DNA of 64,000 bases from JBKQVT01 sp963804825 (GCA_963804825.1 CAWDRV010000006.1:620001-684000); one strand, 5' to 3'; numbered from the stretch's first letter, positions 12,501 through 22,665 are shown. Numbers and translations are program-made. The notes: generated by a model not told the origin, from the sequence alone.

Positions 12501-14503
12501 CGGGCAACACGCTGGCCCTGGGCTCGACCGCCGGCAGCCTCACGGTCAACAGCCCGGGCGAACTGGACCTGCACGGCTACAGCGTCGGCGTGGGGGCGCT
12601 CTCCGGTACGGGGACCATCGACAACCTTGCCGGATCGAGCACATATACGCTGACCGTCGGCAACGGCGACGCCAGCAGCACGTTCTCGGGAGTCATCCAG
12701 AGCACCAGCGGCGCCGTCGCACTGACGAAGACGGGCGGCGGGACGCTCGTTCTGGCCGGCACGAACACCTACTCGGGCGGGACGACGGTCGGCGGCGGCA
12801 CCCTGCAAATCGGCTACGCGTCCGCGCTCGGATCGAGCAGCGGCGCCGCGACCATCTCGACCGGCGTCCTCGACATGCACGGCTACAACGTCGGCGTGGG
12901 CGCACTCTCCGGCACGGGGACCATCGACAACCTTGCCGGGTCCGGCACGTATACGCTGACCGTCGGCAACGGCGACGCCAGCAGCACGTTCTCGGGAGTC
13001 ATCCAGAGCACCAGCGGCGCCGTCGCCCTGTCGAAGACCGGCGTGGGCACGCTGACCCTCGGCGGCAGCAACACCTACACCGGCGGCACCACCCTTTCCG
13101 GCGGACAGCTTAACATCAACAACGCCTCCGCCCTGGGCACCGGCGTCTTCACGATCTCGGGCTGCACGATCGGCAACACTTCCATCGGGGCGATCACGCT
13201 TTCCACCAACAACGTGCAGAACTGGAACAGCGACTTCACCTTCGCCGGACCCAACGACCTCGATCTCGGCACCGGCGCCGTCACTATGAGCAGCAGCCGC
13301 ACCGTGACGGTCGCGTCGAATACCCTTATCGTCGGAGGTGCCATCTCCGACAGCGGCAGCGGCTACAGTCTCACCAAGGCGGGCGGCGGGACGCTGGTTC
13401 TGGCCGGCACGAACACCTACTCGGGCGGGACGACAGTCGGCGGCGGCACCCTGCAAGTCGGCAACACAGCCGCGCTCGGATCGACCAGCGGCGCGGCGAC
13501 CATCTCCACCGGCGTCCTCGACCTGCACGGCTTCAACGTCGGCGTGGGGGCGCTGTCCGGCACGGGGACCATCGACAACCTTGCCGGATCCAGCACTTCG
13601 ACGCTGACCGTCGGCAACGGCGACACCGGCGGCTCGTTCTCGGGAGTCATCCAGAGCACCAGCGGCGCCGTCGCACTGACGAAGACGGGCGGCGGCGTGC
13701 TGGTTCTGGCCGGCACGGACACCTACACCGGCGGGACGACGGTCGGCGGCGGCACCCTGCAAGTCGGCTACGCCTCCGCGCTCGGATCGACCAGCGGCGC
13801 CGCGACCATCTCCACCGGCGCCACGCTCGACCTGCACGGCTACAACGTCGGCGTGGGGGCGCTGTCCGGCACGGGCACCATCGACAACCTTGCCGGGTCC
13901 AGCACTTCGACGCTGACCGCCGGCAACGGCGACGCCGGCAGCACGTTCTCGGGAGTCATCCAGAACACGACCGGCGCGATCACCCTGGCGAAGACGGGCA
14001 CGGGTATACTGGTTCTGGCCGGCACGAACACCTACACGGGCGGGACGACGGTCACCAGCGGCACGCTTGACTTCGCCACCCCGGCCGCCACGCCCAGCGA
14101 GGGCATCGTGACGGTGAACGCGGGCAGCTACGTGGCGTTGGGCGCGATGTTCGGCGCCTCGTCGCCCGCAATCGAGGCGAGCGCAACCGACGCGACCGAG
14201 ACCGTGGCGGACACCAACGGGACCAGCGGGACCGTTGCCACGACTTCGGCGGCTGTGGCCGAGAGCGGCGGGACCAGCGGGACCGTTGCGACGAGTTCGA
14301 CGGTCAGCGAGGCGACCGCGGCGCTCGGCGGTCCTGCCGCATGGTCGACAGGCAGTGTGGGAATCGCCGCCGGCACGGCCTCGCCGGCGGGCAGCGGCGC
14401 CCAGCCGGTACCGGAGCCCTCGACGCTGGTGCTGTTGGGCATTGCGGCCCTCGGCTTGCTCGGGCGGCTGGCCGTCTCAAGACGAACCGCCGTCCGTCCC
14501 TAG
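3559..14503 (+). CDS. Giant PEP-CTERM surface protein with autotransporter-type beta repeats and three LamG-like domains (five frame breaks)
   Basis: Joining five consecutive frames gives a protein of about 3650 residues. Breaks lie near 4830, 6140, 6890, 9435 and 9800, and the repeat pattern continues across each one. The start at 3559 has GGGGA upstream and encodes a signal peptide (LAVLVAVLVQGLVLVLPASA). Most of the length is autotransporter-associated beta-strand repeats, recognisable by GSNTYTGGTTLSGGQLNINN, GTFTISGGTIGN and GPNDLNLG. Three LamG/concanavalin-like inserts lie at about 8690-9380, 9930-10510 and 11530-12170 (WHMITV..SAGWAIYVDG). The C-terminus is a PEP-CTERM tail: VPEPSTLVLLG, a hydrophobic helix, then SRR. 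It is probably exported and surface-retained. No barrel translocator domain is visible, so it is not a classical autotransporter. Confidence 0.8.
12485..14050 (+). repeat. Tandem ~303-306 bp coding repeats inside the giant surface protein
   Basis: Near-identical modules start at about 12485, 12791, 13442 and 13745, and a diverged relative lies near 8359. Each begins with GGCGGCACCCTGCAA and runs through a segment encoding LDLHGYNVGVGALSGTGTID. The spacing between the units at 13442 and 13745 is 303 bases, exactly 101 codons. A different module is inserted between the copies at 12791 and 13442. DNA identity is high enough to suggest recent duplication or gene conversion, and could also cause assembly collapse. 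Confidence 0.75.
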
Positions 14504-14541
14504 ATCGTATATTCGCCCAGCGAGGATGGACCGCCAACACG

Positions 14542-14562
14542 ACGGGGGATCGAACTCCCCGT
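14542..14562 (+). terminator. Hairpin after the giant surface-protein gene, possible terminator
   Basis: ACGGGG at 14542-14547 pairs with CCCCGT at 14557-14562 around a short loop, 38 bases after the stop codon. There is no following T run, so factor-independent termination is uncertain. Confidence 0.3.
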
Positions 14563-14730
14563 GACGGTGATGCCGTGTTGGCCCATCTTATTCCCCATCG
14601 CCACAACTCTCGCCCGGGCGGAGCGGGGAACCTCGATCTACAGTTTGCAAGACTTCGGTTACAATAGACTCTTGGCTTCTTCAAGAAAGCCGCCGTACCG
14701 GGTCGCTTCTCTTCTCTGCGAGGGCCAAAC

Positions 14731-16398
14731 ATGAAACTCCGCGGCCGCACCACGGTTATCCTGGCGATTCTTGTTGGTCTGGCCGGTTGCGGGCAGCGAG
14801 AATCGCCGCCGTTGCCGTCGTTGGCGCCCTCGCAGCCATCGCCGTCGGCGGCAGCCCGCGTCGCAGGACCGCCTTCGACCGCCGAGCCCAAGAGGGTGAT
14901 TGGTCCGGCGGTCGCCGGCATATTCTATCCGCGGCATGAAAAGGACCTTACCACCACGGTCGACAAGCTGCTGGCCGAGGCGAAGGATCAGAAGATCGAG
15001 CGGCTGCGCGGCCTGGTGTGTCCCCATGCCGGCTATCCCTTCTCCGGCAAGACGGCGGCCATCGGATTCAAGCAAGCGGCGGGCCGGGGTTTTCGCACCG
15101 TGATTATCCTCGGGCCCAGTCATTACGCCCTTTTCGAGGGTGCAGCCCTGCCGGCGGCCGACGCCATGGAAACGCCCTTGGGCCTGGTTCGCCTCTCCTC
15201 CAAGGTCGCCGAGTTGGCCAAGAAGAACCCTTCGCCGTGAATCCGCCGTGCGAGGTCCAGCGACCCGGCTGGTGGTCGGAGTCGCCGCAGCGGGAACTGC
15301 CGCCGTTCGGCGAGGATACGCCGTTCACCTGGGAACACTCCGTGGAAGTCGAAGTGCCCTTCCTGCAACGCGTGCTGGGCGATTTCAGCGTGGTGCCGGT
15401 GGTGCTGGCGGACTCGCGGCACGTGGATCCGGAGGCCGTCGCCAAGGCCCTTCTACCGCTGTTGGACGACGAAACCTTGTTGGTGGCAAGCTCCGACCTG
15501 ACCCACTTCCTGACCGACGACCGGGCCCGATCGATCGACACGGTCACGACCAGGATCATCTGCTCGCTCAACACCAAGGGGCTGGAGGCGGAAGATCGAG
15601 AGGCATGGGCGTCGGCCGGATCGACGGTGGCCTGCGGGAAAGTTCCCATCTTGGCCCTGATGCACGTCGCCCGGGCCAAGGGCTGGAAGGCCAAGCTCCT
15701 GGACTACAGCAACACCAGCGACGCCACGGGCGACAAGTCCCGCGTGGTCGGCTATTCGGCCATTGCCTTCTACGAGCCCGCGGCGGGCGAAGTCAAGTCC
15801 GCGCCGCCGGTCGTCCGGCGGCCCGAGGAGTTTTCCGCTGCCCAGCGCAAAGCTGCTGTTGGAATTGGCGCGGAAGTCGGCCGTTGCGGCCGCGGCCGGC
15901 CAGGCCTCGCCGACCTTGCCTGCAGGCCTTGCCACGGGGAAGCTGGCGGAGGTCCGGGCGGTTTTTGTAACGCTGACGAAGAACGGTCAACTGCGCGGCT
16001 GCATCGGCACCATCCTTCCTCGCGAGCCGCTCCACCAGGCGGTCATCCACGCCGCCCGCAGCGCGGCGGTCGAAGACCCGCGATTCTCGGCCGTGCGGCC
16101 CGACGAACTGAAGGACATCAAGATCGAGATCAGCGTGCTCACCGTGCCGCGGCGGCTGGAGTGCAAGTCCGCCGACGAGGTGCTGGCGAAGTTGCGACCC
16201 GGCGTCGACGGCGTGGTGATGAGCGTGGATGGAAGAGAGGCCACCTTTCTGCCGCAGGTCTGGGAGCAACTGCCCGACAAGGAAGAGTTTCTCGATCATC
16301 TTGCCCAGAAGGCCGGGCTGCCGCCCACCGCCTGGAAGAGCGACCAGGCCGTCTTTCAGGTCTACCAGGTCGAGGCGTTCAAGGAGTCGCCGCCGTGA
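14731..16398 (+). CDS. AmmeMemoRadiSam system protein B-A fusion (MEMO1-like lipoprotein domain plus AMMECR1 domain; two frame breaks)
   Basis: The N-terminus is a lipoprotein signal: MKLRGRTTVILAILVGLAGC, lipobox LAGC with Cys20. The first domain is MEMO/AmmB-like (GLVCPHAGYPFSGKTAA, ILGPSHY, then WEHSVEVEVPFLQ and ASSDLTHF). After a break near 15228 it continues in a second frame. Near 15850 a second break leads into an AMMECR1 domain (LLLELARKS, then LRGCIGTILPREPL, AARSAAVEDPRF and VDGVVMSVDGREATFLPQVW). Removing both breaks gives one continuous B-A polypeptide. The A domain could instead be a separate gene starting near 15763, but the join EEFSAAQRK/LLLELARKS favours fusion. A TACAAT hexamer at 14660-14665 may belong to its promoter. 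The system's reaction is unknown. The lipobox places this copy outside the inner membrane. Confidence 0.75.
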
Positions 16399-18521
16399 CG
16401 CCGGTCCTCTATCTGGCCGTCGGCTGCCTGGGCGTCTCGGCGTCGTTGGCCCAGTTGACGCTGATGCGCGAGCTGCTTGGCGCCTTTTCGGGCAATGAGC
16501 TTGTCTTCGGCGTCGTCTTGGGCAACTGGATGTTGTTGACCGGGATCGGCTCGGCCCTGGGCCGCCGGGCGGCAGGTCTGAAATCCCCGCTTGCGGCCCT
16601 GGTCGCCGTCCAGGTGCTCGTGGCCCTGTTGCCGATCGTCGACGTCGTCTTGCTGCGGACCTTGCGCAACGTCGTCTTTGTGCGCGGGGTCGAGATCGGC
16701 GTGACCGATACCGTGGTGAGCTGTTTCGTCATTCTCGCCCCCTATTGCCTTGCCGTCGGCTACGGCCTGACGCTGGCCTCCTTGATCCTCGCTTCGGAAA
16801 AGGACGCGGCGGGCATCGGGCGCGTCTATTTCCTCGACAACGTCGGCATGGTGGCCGGCGGGGCATTGTTCACCTTCGTGTTGGTCCCTTGGCTCGATCA
16901 TTTTGCGATCCTCTACCTGTCGGCCTTGCTGAACCTGTTGCTGGCCGGCGTGGTGGCAAGCCGCTTCTGCGGCCGGGGAACGTTCGTCGCGGTCGGGTTG
17001 GCAGCCGCGGCGGTCGTCGCCTTGGCGGCCGGGGGCAATCTCGATGCGCGGTCCACCGCCATGGAGTTCGCCCCGCAGCGCGTCGCCTACCGCGCCTGCT
17101 CGCCCTACGGAAGGCTCATCGTGACCGAGTCCGCCGGCCAGTACAACTTCATGGAAAACGGCGTGGCCTTGTTCTCCAGCGATGACATGAAACGGGTCGA
17201 GGAATCGGTCCACTTCGCCATGGCGCAGCGTCCCCGGGCCGGGCGGGTGTTGTTGGTCTCCGGCGGGGCCTCCGGGACCGCCCGCGAAGTGCTCAAGTAC
17301 GGCGTCGCGGCGGTGGACTACGTCGAGCTGGACCCGGAGATCCTCGGCGCGGCCGCGAGATTCCTTCCCGAAAACCTCCGCGACCCGCGGATCCATGCGA
17401 TCAACGCCGACGGCCGGCGCTACGTCAAGGAAACCGCGGCGCGTTACGACGTCGTCATCCTCGACGTGCCCGATCCCTCCACGTCGCAACTGAATCGCTT
17501 CTACACGCGGGAATTTTTCGCCGAGGTCCGCCACATCCTGGTTCCCGGCGGGGTGTTGGCCCTTTCCCTGGGACAGTACGAGGGCTACTTGGGCGACGCC
17601 ATGGCCCGCGTGCTCGCCATCGCCTATCGGACGCTGAAGGAGGTCTATGCCAACGTGTTGATCGTGCCGGGGGAGAAGGTCTTTTTTCTCGCCTCCGACG
17701 CCGCGCTGACGGCCGACATTGCCGGACGGATCCGGCGTGCGGGCGTGGCCACGCGCTGGGTCGTCCCTTCCTATCTCGAGGCCATTCTGAAGCCCGACCG
17801 GCTGGCCGAGATCGATCGGGCCCTGGCCGCCGACGCGCCGGTGAACGAGGATTTCAGTCCGCTCTTGTATTACTTCCACCTGCGCTATTGGATGAGCCAG
17901 TTCAAGGTCCGTTTCGGGTTTTTGGAGGGCGCGCTGCTGGGACTGCTGGCGATCTATCTCGTGCGGATTCGGCCGATCTCGCTGGCCATCTTCACAGCGG
18001 GGTTCACCGCCTCGGCCCTGGAGGTCGTCCTGCTGCTGGGCTTCCAGGTCCTCTGCGGCAGCGTCTACCGCCAGGTGGGCTTGATCGTGACGATGTTCAT
18101 GCTGGGGCTGGGCGTGGGGTCGTACTGGATGGGCCGGATGTTGCCCCGGCGGCGGCGGGGCGACCTGGCCTGGCTGCAACTCTTGTTGGCCGCCTACGCC
18201 GCCTGTCTGCCGCTGGCCGTGCTGGGACTGGGGCGGCTGGGCGGCGGACTGGGGCCGGCGGCCGCGGAAGTGGCCGTCCCGCTGCTGACGTTGTTGCTGG
18301 CCGTCCTGGTGGGGATGTCGTTCCCGTTGGCCGCGAAATTGGATTTCTGCAACGTGGCCGCCACGGCCGCAAGGCTTTATACCGCCGACTACGTCGGCGC
18401 CGCCTTGGGGGCGTTGCTGGTGAGCACGTGGCTCATCCCGCTGCTGGGAGTGGCGGTGGTTTGCTGGCTCACGGCCGGGCTGTGTGTGCTCAGCGGCGTC
18501 GTACTGGCGGCAAGCGCGTAA
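16395..18521 (+). CDS. Membrane-embedded spermidine-synthase-like protein (fused transporter-like helices plus aminopropyltransferase fold)
   Basis: A GTG start at 16395 overlaps the preceding stop (GTGA). About six or seven hydrophobic helices (residues 1-215) are followed by a Rossmann methyltransferase/spermidine-synthase-like domain at about 225-480. That domain has VLLVSGGASGTAREVLKYG, VDYVELDPEIL, NADGRRYV and the family-like DVPDPSTSQLNRFYTREFF. Further helices extend to about residue 705. Polyamine synthases use decarboxylated S-adenosylmethionine, but fused membrane forms are poorly characterised. Its place between the AmmB-A and radical SAM genes, with tight overlaps, suggests one SAM-linked membrane process. 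The gene is intact over 708 codons. Confidence 0.75.
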   Translation: MTPVLYLAVGCLGVSASLAQLTLMRELLGAFSGNELVFGVVLGNWMLLTGIGSALGRRAAGLKSPLAALVAVQVLVALLPIVDVVLLRTLRNVVFVRGVEIGVTDTVVSCFVILAPYCLAVGYGLTLASLILASEKDAAGIGRVYFLDNVGMVAGGALFTFVLVPWLDHFAILYLSALLNLLLAGVVASRFCGRGTFVAVGLAAAAVVALAAGGNLDARSTAMEFAPQRVAYRACSPYGRLIVTESAGQYNFMENGVALFSSDDMKRVEESVHFAMAQRPRAGRVLLVSGGASGTAREVLKYGVAAVDYVELDPEILGAAARFLPENLRDPRIHAINADGRRYVKETAARYDVVILDVPDPSTSQLNRFYTREFFAEVRHILVPGGVLALSLGQYEGYLGDAMARVLAIAYRTLKEVYANVLIVPGEKVFFLASDAALTADIAGRIRRAGVATRWVVPSYLEAILKPDRLAEIDRALAADAPVNEDFSPLLYYFHLRYWMSQFKVRFGFLEGALLGLLAIYLVRIRPISLAIFTAGFTASALEVVLLLGFQVLCGSVYRQVGLIVTMFMLGLGVGSYWMGRMLPRRRRGDLAWLQLLLAAYAACLPLAVLGLGRLGGGLGPAAAEVAVPLLTLLLAVLVGMSFPLAAKLDFCNVAATAARLYTADYVGAALGALLVSTWLIPLLGVAVVCWLTAGLCVLSGVVLAASA

Positions 18522-18528
18522 GGGGGTG

Positions 18529-18810
18529 ATGGCGGCCATGGCGAGAAAACGGACCTTGAATTACTACCTCATCAAGACCGCCCGGTTGAGTGGTTGGCTG
18601 CTGCTGCCGCTTATGGTAATATATATAGGGACAGGTTTCGCGCTGTGCGGCATGTTTGGCTTCAGCCAGCTTATCGACCTGCGGACAGCGTTGGAAATTC
18701 ATCGAGTCTTCGATTGGCCGCTGGTGATCGCCTTTCTGGTCCACACTTCGATCACCACGTACTTCGCCATGAGGAGGTGGAGATGGATCAAGAGAAGGAC
18801 CCGCAAATAA
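18529..18810 (+). CDS. Small membrane protein resembling a heme-b/cytochrome anchor subunit
   Basis: The 93-residue protein starts at 18529, eight bases after the upstream stop, with AGGGGG just before it. It has a basic N-terminus and two hydrophobic helices (LSGWLLLPLMVIYIGTGFAL and VFDWPLVIAFLVHTSITTYF). Histidines sit at the start and in the middle of the second helix (EIHRVF, FLVHTS), as in small cytochrome-b-type anchors. It overlaps the radical SAM gene by 28 bases. An electron-carrier role for the adjacent enzyme is an attractive inference, but the sequence does not prove heme binding. Confidence 0.6.
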   Translation: MAAMARKRTLNYYLIKTARLSGWLLLPLMVIYIGTGFALCGMFGFSQLIDLRTALEIHRVFDWPLVIAFLVHTSITTYFAMRRWRWIKRRTRK

Positions 18811-20107
18811 ACGCAAGCGACGCCGCGGAAATCGGCGGCCCGGCTTCTCCGCCGGCCTTTTCCCGGCGAAAGCTGCTGCAATACGGCGTCGGCGGGCTGG
18901 CCTGCGCCACCTGCGGCGGGGCCTCGTCTATTATTTCACCACCCGGGTGCAGGCCGCCACGGCTTCCGAAGTCTTCAAGGGCGACGCCCCCCGCGGACGG
19001 CTCTGGCAGCAGTGGCAGGACCGCGGCTGGGTCAAGGAGGCCAGCCACTACCTGAAACTCGGCGAAAACATCCAGTGCAAACTTTGCCCCAACGAGTGCC
19101 TGCTGGAGCCGGAAGACCGCGGCCGCTGCCGCAATCGGGTCCACAAGGACGGCCGTCTCTATACACTGGCCTACGGCAATGCGTGCACGTTCCACGTCGA
19201 TCCCATCGAGAAGAAGCCGCTGTTCCATTTCTTTCCCGGCACGAGCATCTTTTCGATAGCGGCCACGGGGTGCGGTTTTCGCTGTCTGAACTGTCAGAAT
19301 TGGGACATCTCCCAGCGGAAGCCGGAAGAGATGAAGGACCCCCGCGGCGAGTCGCTCCGCATCGCCGCCCGCAGCCTGGGCGACCTCGACCGCGGCGACC
19401 TCGAGCGGCGAAGCATGTTTCCCGAGGACGTCGTCGCCCTCACCCAGTACCTCGCCTGCCCGTCGATCGCCTACACCTATTCCGAGCCGATGGCGTGGTT
19501 CGAGTACATGCTCGCCACGGCCGAGGCGGCCCGGGCGGCGAAACTCAAAAACGTCGTCGTCACCTGCGGCTACGTCCAACAGGAACCGCTGGTCGAGTTG
19601 TGCCAGTTCGCCGACGCCTTCCACGTCGACCTCAAGGGGTTCAGCGATGAGACTTACGCGAGGCTCAACTCGGGCAAACTGGCGCCGATCCTGGCGACCA
19701 TCGAAACCCTGCGGCGGCAGCAGGTTTGGTTCGAGGTGATCAACCTCGTGGTGCCCACCTACACCGACCAGCCGGACTCGATCCGCCCCATGTGCCGCTG
19801 GCTGGTAGACCACGTTGGGCCGGATTGTCCGCTGCACTTCTCGCGCTTTCAGCCGGCGCACAAGCTGACGCACCTGCCGCCCACGCCGGTGGACGTCCTG
19901 CTGGAGGCCCGCCAGATCGCCCGCGACGCCGGATTGCACTACGTCTACCTGGGGAACTGCCCCGAGGTGCACGACGCCGAGACGACCTTCTGCCCGGGGT
20001 GCAAGAGGGCGGTGGTCGAACGCAACATTTTCAGCGTGCGGACGATGAACCTCAAGGACGGCAAGTGCGGCGCGTGCGGCACGGCGATCGCCGGCATATG
20101 GTCCTAA
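18783..20107 (+). CDS. AmmeMemoRadiSam system radical SAM enzyme with twin-arginine signal (one frame break near 18920)
   Basis: The start at 18783 is preceded by a strong GAGGAGGTGG. Residues 27-33 are SRRKLLQ, a twin-arginine motif followed by the hydrophobic YGVGGLACATCGG. The frame breaks at a GGCGGGG tract near 18920 and continues as YYFTTRVQAATASEVF. The catalytic domain carries CxxxCxxC in GCGFRCLNCQNW. An N-terminal cysteine cluster (CKLCPNECLLEPEDRGRC) and a C-terminal zinc-ribbon-like pair (CPGCKR, CGACG) are present, as in family members. Radical SAM chemistry needs a reduced 4Fe-4S cluster and SAM, so a Tat signal is notable. The protein may be exported folded or membrane-anchored. 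Confidence 0.85.
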
Positions 20108-20175
20108 GGCGGACCCTGGGGCGCATGGACGTTTTCCATCCCCCGACAAGGCGTCTTCCCAATCGGATGTCGGGC

Positions 20176-21705
20176 TCAACGGCCAAAGGTCAGCCCGGGA
20201 TCGTTCGGATTGCCGCCGGGCAGCTTGAAGTTGAACTGACCGTTCGGCAGCAATCGCACCTGTCCGATCATGACCGGCGTCTCGCCCTTCTTGAGGATCA
20301 AGAGGCTGTCGGCCACCGTGTAGGGGCCGCTGAATTCCTGGGCCTTGCCTTGCTGGTCGAACTTCCACGTGTACTGTCCATCGTTCGTAAGGCTTAGCGC
20401 GATGGTTGCCCCATCGGCGCGATTGGCCTTCCAATCGCCGACGAGGGCGGCGGCTGCGACCGGCTTGCCCGGCACGGTGGGCGCCGGCTGGGGTGCAGCG
20501 TTCGTCGGCGTCAGCATGTTGAGGAGCTGAGCCGACAACCGATCCTTGGGGTCCAGTTGCACCACCGCCTTGAGCTGACTTGCGGCGACGTCGGTGTGGC
20601 CGCAAATCGTGTAATGGTAGGCCAGAAGGAACCTGGCCGCCGCCGAATCCCGGTTCGAGGCCACATACTTTTCCAAGGCACGGAGTTGTTCGGTGTAAAC
20701 GCCGACGTCGGGATACAGGCTGATGAGCGTGGTCCAATCCCAACCAGGCCCCGCCGACAACACGGCGTAGACCGCCCCCGCCGCTTCGTTGTAGCGATGA
20801 AGGGCGAACAGCGCCAGCCCGCGGAACTGGTGCAAGAGGGCGTCGTTGGGTTGCAGGGCGATGGCCTTGTCGCATTGCGACAGCGCACCGGCGTAGTCGC
20901 CTTGAAGGAAGGCGCCGTGCGCGGCGTCCAGGCATTCGTTCGCCTGGTCCGCGGCCGCCTGGGAATCCAAATTGGCGGCAGTCGGCGCAGCCAACGCGAT
21001 CGGCTGCGAGTAGTCGATCGATGCCCCATCGACCACGACGGCGCCGCCGCAGTAGGGGTTGTAATAGGGCCAGTAGCCCCAGTACCAGGGCTCCCAGCCG
21101 ATGTCGAAAGCGGCCCCCGCCAGGAAACCGCCCGTCCACCACGCGGCCGGCCAATTGTTCCACGGTTGGTTCCAATTGTCATGCCAATGCCCGTGATACC
21201 AGGCCGGATTCGGTCCCGGACCTGGATGGGGACCCGGGCCGGGATGTGGACCTGGGCCGGGATGTGGCCCCGGACCTGGATGTGGACCTGGCCCCGGATG
21301 CGGTCCCGGAGCAGGATGCGGGCTTGGCCCCGGATTCGGATGGCCGGCCATCCCGGATCGAGCACTATAGTTCGACCACGTGGTCGGAGCGGTGTTGGAG
21401 CGGACGTGCTCGTCGTTCATTCGTGGCTCGCTGAACGTGGGCGTGTGGCCGCCGCCCCACATCCATTCGCCGCCGCGAGACTCGCCACCGCGGGACTCGT
21501 CGCTGCGGGACTCGTCACGTGCGCGAAAATCGCCGCCGCGAAAATCGCCGCCACCACCGCCGCCGTGAAACTCGCCACCGCCGCTATGGAATCCACCGCC
21601 GCCGTGGAATCCGCTGCCGCCACCGCCACGGCCCAGCAATGCTTGACCGGAAGCCAAGAGAACGATCAGTGCAAGTGCGGAGAGCCATTTCGAGTTCGTG
21701 CTCAT
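20176..21705 (-). CDS. Exported glycine-rich/PGP-repeat protein with TPR region and C-terminal beta domain
   Basis: The 509-residue protein has a signal peptide (SALALIVLLASGQALLG). It continues with a Gly/Phe/His-rich segment, an Arg/Glu/Ser patch, and a run of PGPHPGPG units (about residues 125-160). A Trp/Tyr-rich stretch follows (WEPWYWGYWPYYNPYCGG). TPR-like helices follow (GAFLQGDYAGALSQCDKAIA, LDPKDRLSAQLL). The C-terminal ~100 residues resemble a small lipocalin-like domain (GDWKANRADG, YTWKFDQQGKAQ). Similar layouts occur in planctomycete proteins of unknown function. The ATG overlaps the upstream stop (ATGA), so translation is probably coupled. The gene converges on the radical SAM gene with 68 bases between them. 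Confidence 0.75.
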   Translation of the reverse strand: MSTNSKWLSALALIVLLASGQALLGRGGGGSGFHGGGGFHSGGGEFHGGGGGGDFRGGDFRARDESRSDESRGGESRGGEWMWGGGHTPTFSEPRMNDEHVRSNTAPTTWSNYSARSGMAGHPNPGPSPHPAPGPHPGPGPHPGPGPHPGPGPHPGPGPHPGPGPNPAWYHGHWHDNWNQPWNNWPAAWWTGGFLAGAAFDIGWEPWYWGYWPYYNPYCGGAVVVDGASIDYSQPIALAAPTAANLDSQAAADQANECLDAAHGAFLQGDYAGALSQCDKAIALQPNDALLHQFRGLALFALHRYNEAAGAVYAVLSAGPGWDWTTLISLYPDVGVYTEQLRALEKYVASNRDSAAARFLLAYHYTICGHTDVAASQLKAVVQLDPKDRLSAQLLNMLTPTNAAPQPAPTVPGKPVAAAALVGDWKANRADGATIALSLTNDGQYTWKFDQQGKAQEFSGPYTVADSLLILKKGETPVMIGQVRLLPNGQFNFKLPGGNPNDPGLTFGR

Positions 21706-22665
21706 TTCGATTCTCCTGTCGAATCGCGGTTGCCGCTCGGCGCTGCCGATCCGGGCTGCGGCGGCTTTCGCACGATGACGATTTCTTCGATGTTCGGCAG
21801 CAGATCGTCGCCAACCACGCGGTCGCGCGATTGCCAGGTCATTCGGTCCTTCGCCACTTGCGTGGTGACGTTCGTCGCCGATGCCACGCTGCCGTCGCGT
21901 CTTGTTCCCGTCAACTTGACGATCCATTGGTTGCCATGGCGAGTCCACACGCCTTCGGCGAAACCGCCTTCGGAGTCGAATACCCAGGAGTGGAGTTTCT
22001 TGGTGGACGGATCCCAACTGATTCGCTGCGACCCCGTCATCGCGGGCCGGCCGCCGATTTGGATCTTGAACTCGCTCAAGATCGGCGCGCCGATCGCTGT
22101 CCCAACGGTACAACGTCACGACCAGCGCGTCGGGGCTTTCGTCAACCCACTCGCCGATCAACCATTCCAGTTGCCCAAGTTCTTCACTGACCGGGGCCTC
22201 TTCGTCGTGCAAATCACGGGCACTGGCCATCTGCCACTTGCCGTCCTGCTTCACATGGACGACCGTGTAACGGTTGTGCTCGGCCCCCGTGCCCGACTTT
22301 TGCAGGATCGTGGAAGTGCCGTCCTCGATCGCTACCGACGGACTGACGAACCGGATGGATTGGGTCGCGACGCTGATCTGCAATTTGGGGTGCGCTTGGA
22401 AGATCGCCGCGAACGTTCGTTCGATGGCCTCTCGTCCTTGGACGGCGTGTCCCGCTTCGTTGACGAGCTCGCCGCCAGGAAGAAAGAGGGCCGCCAACGC
22501 CTTGGCGTCGTGGGCATTGGAGGCCTTGGTGAAGGCGTCAACATTGAGCCGGATCGCTTTTTCGTCGTCCGTGCGAGCGGGCTCGGAGGAAGTCGCCTTG
22601 ACGTTCGCCGTCGTCGCCATAAGAGCCGCGATCAACACGGCCGCCCTGATTACGATTGTTCGCAT
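21702..22665 (-). CDS. Exported SnoaL/DUF4440-like (SgcJ/EcaC family) protein, one frame break near 22085
   Basis: It starts at 22665 with AAGAGG upstream and encodes a signal peptide (RTIVIRAAVLIAALMATTA). Residues about 35-160 form a cystatin-like SnoaL/DUF4440 fold (DAFTKASNAHDAKALAALF, then YTVVHVKQDGKWQMASARD). A second domain begins LEWLIGEWVD, breaks frame near 22085, and resumes as FKIQIGGRPAMTGSQRISWD through FDSEGGFAEGVWTRHGNQW. This two-domain order is usual for SgcJ/EcaC family proteins, whose substrates are mostly unknown. It is the first gene of a two-gene unit, overlapping the TPR gene by four bases. Confidence 0.75.

Noticed and set aside
12170..13837. 555-residue antisense open frame over the tandem modules
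   Set aside because: Same artefact of repeated G+C-rich codons. Its internal periodicity equals that of the sense-strand modules.
15018..18521. A single 1167-residue protein reading from the AmmB region into the spermidine-synthase-like gene
   Set aside because: The stretch 15850-16394 in that frame is meaningless while another frame encodes AMMECR1. The long frame is a chance join caused by two frame breaks.
16362..18539. 725-residue open frame antisense to the spermidine-synthase-like gene
   Set aside because: Gln/His/Arg-rich low-complexity translation with no family motif. The plus-strand gene has clear helices and Rossmann motifs, so this is a high-G+C shadow.
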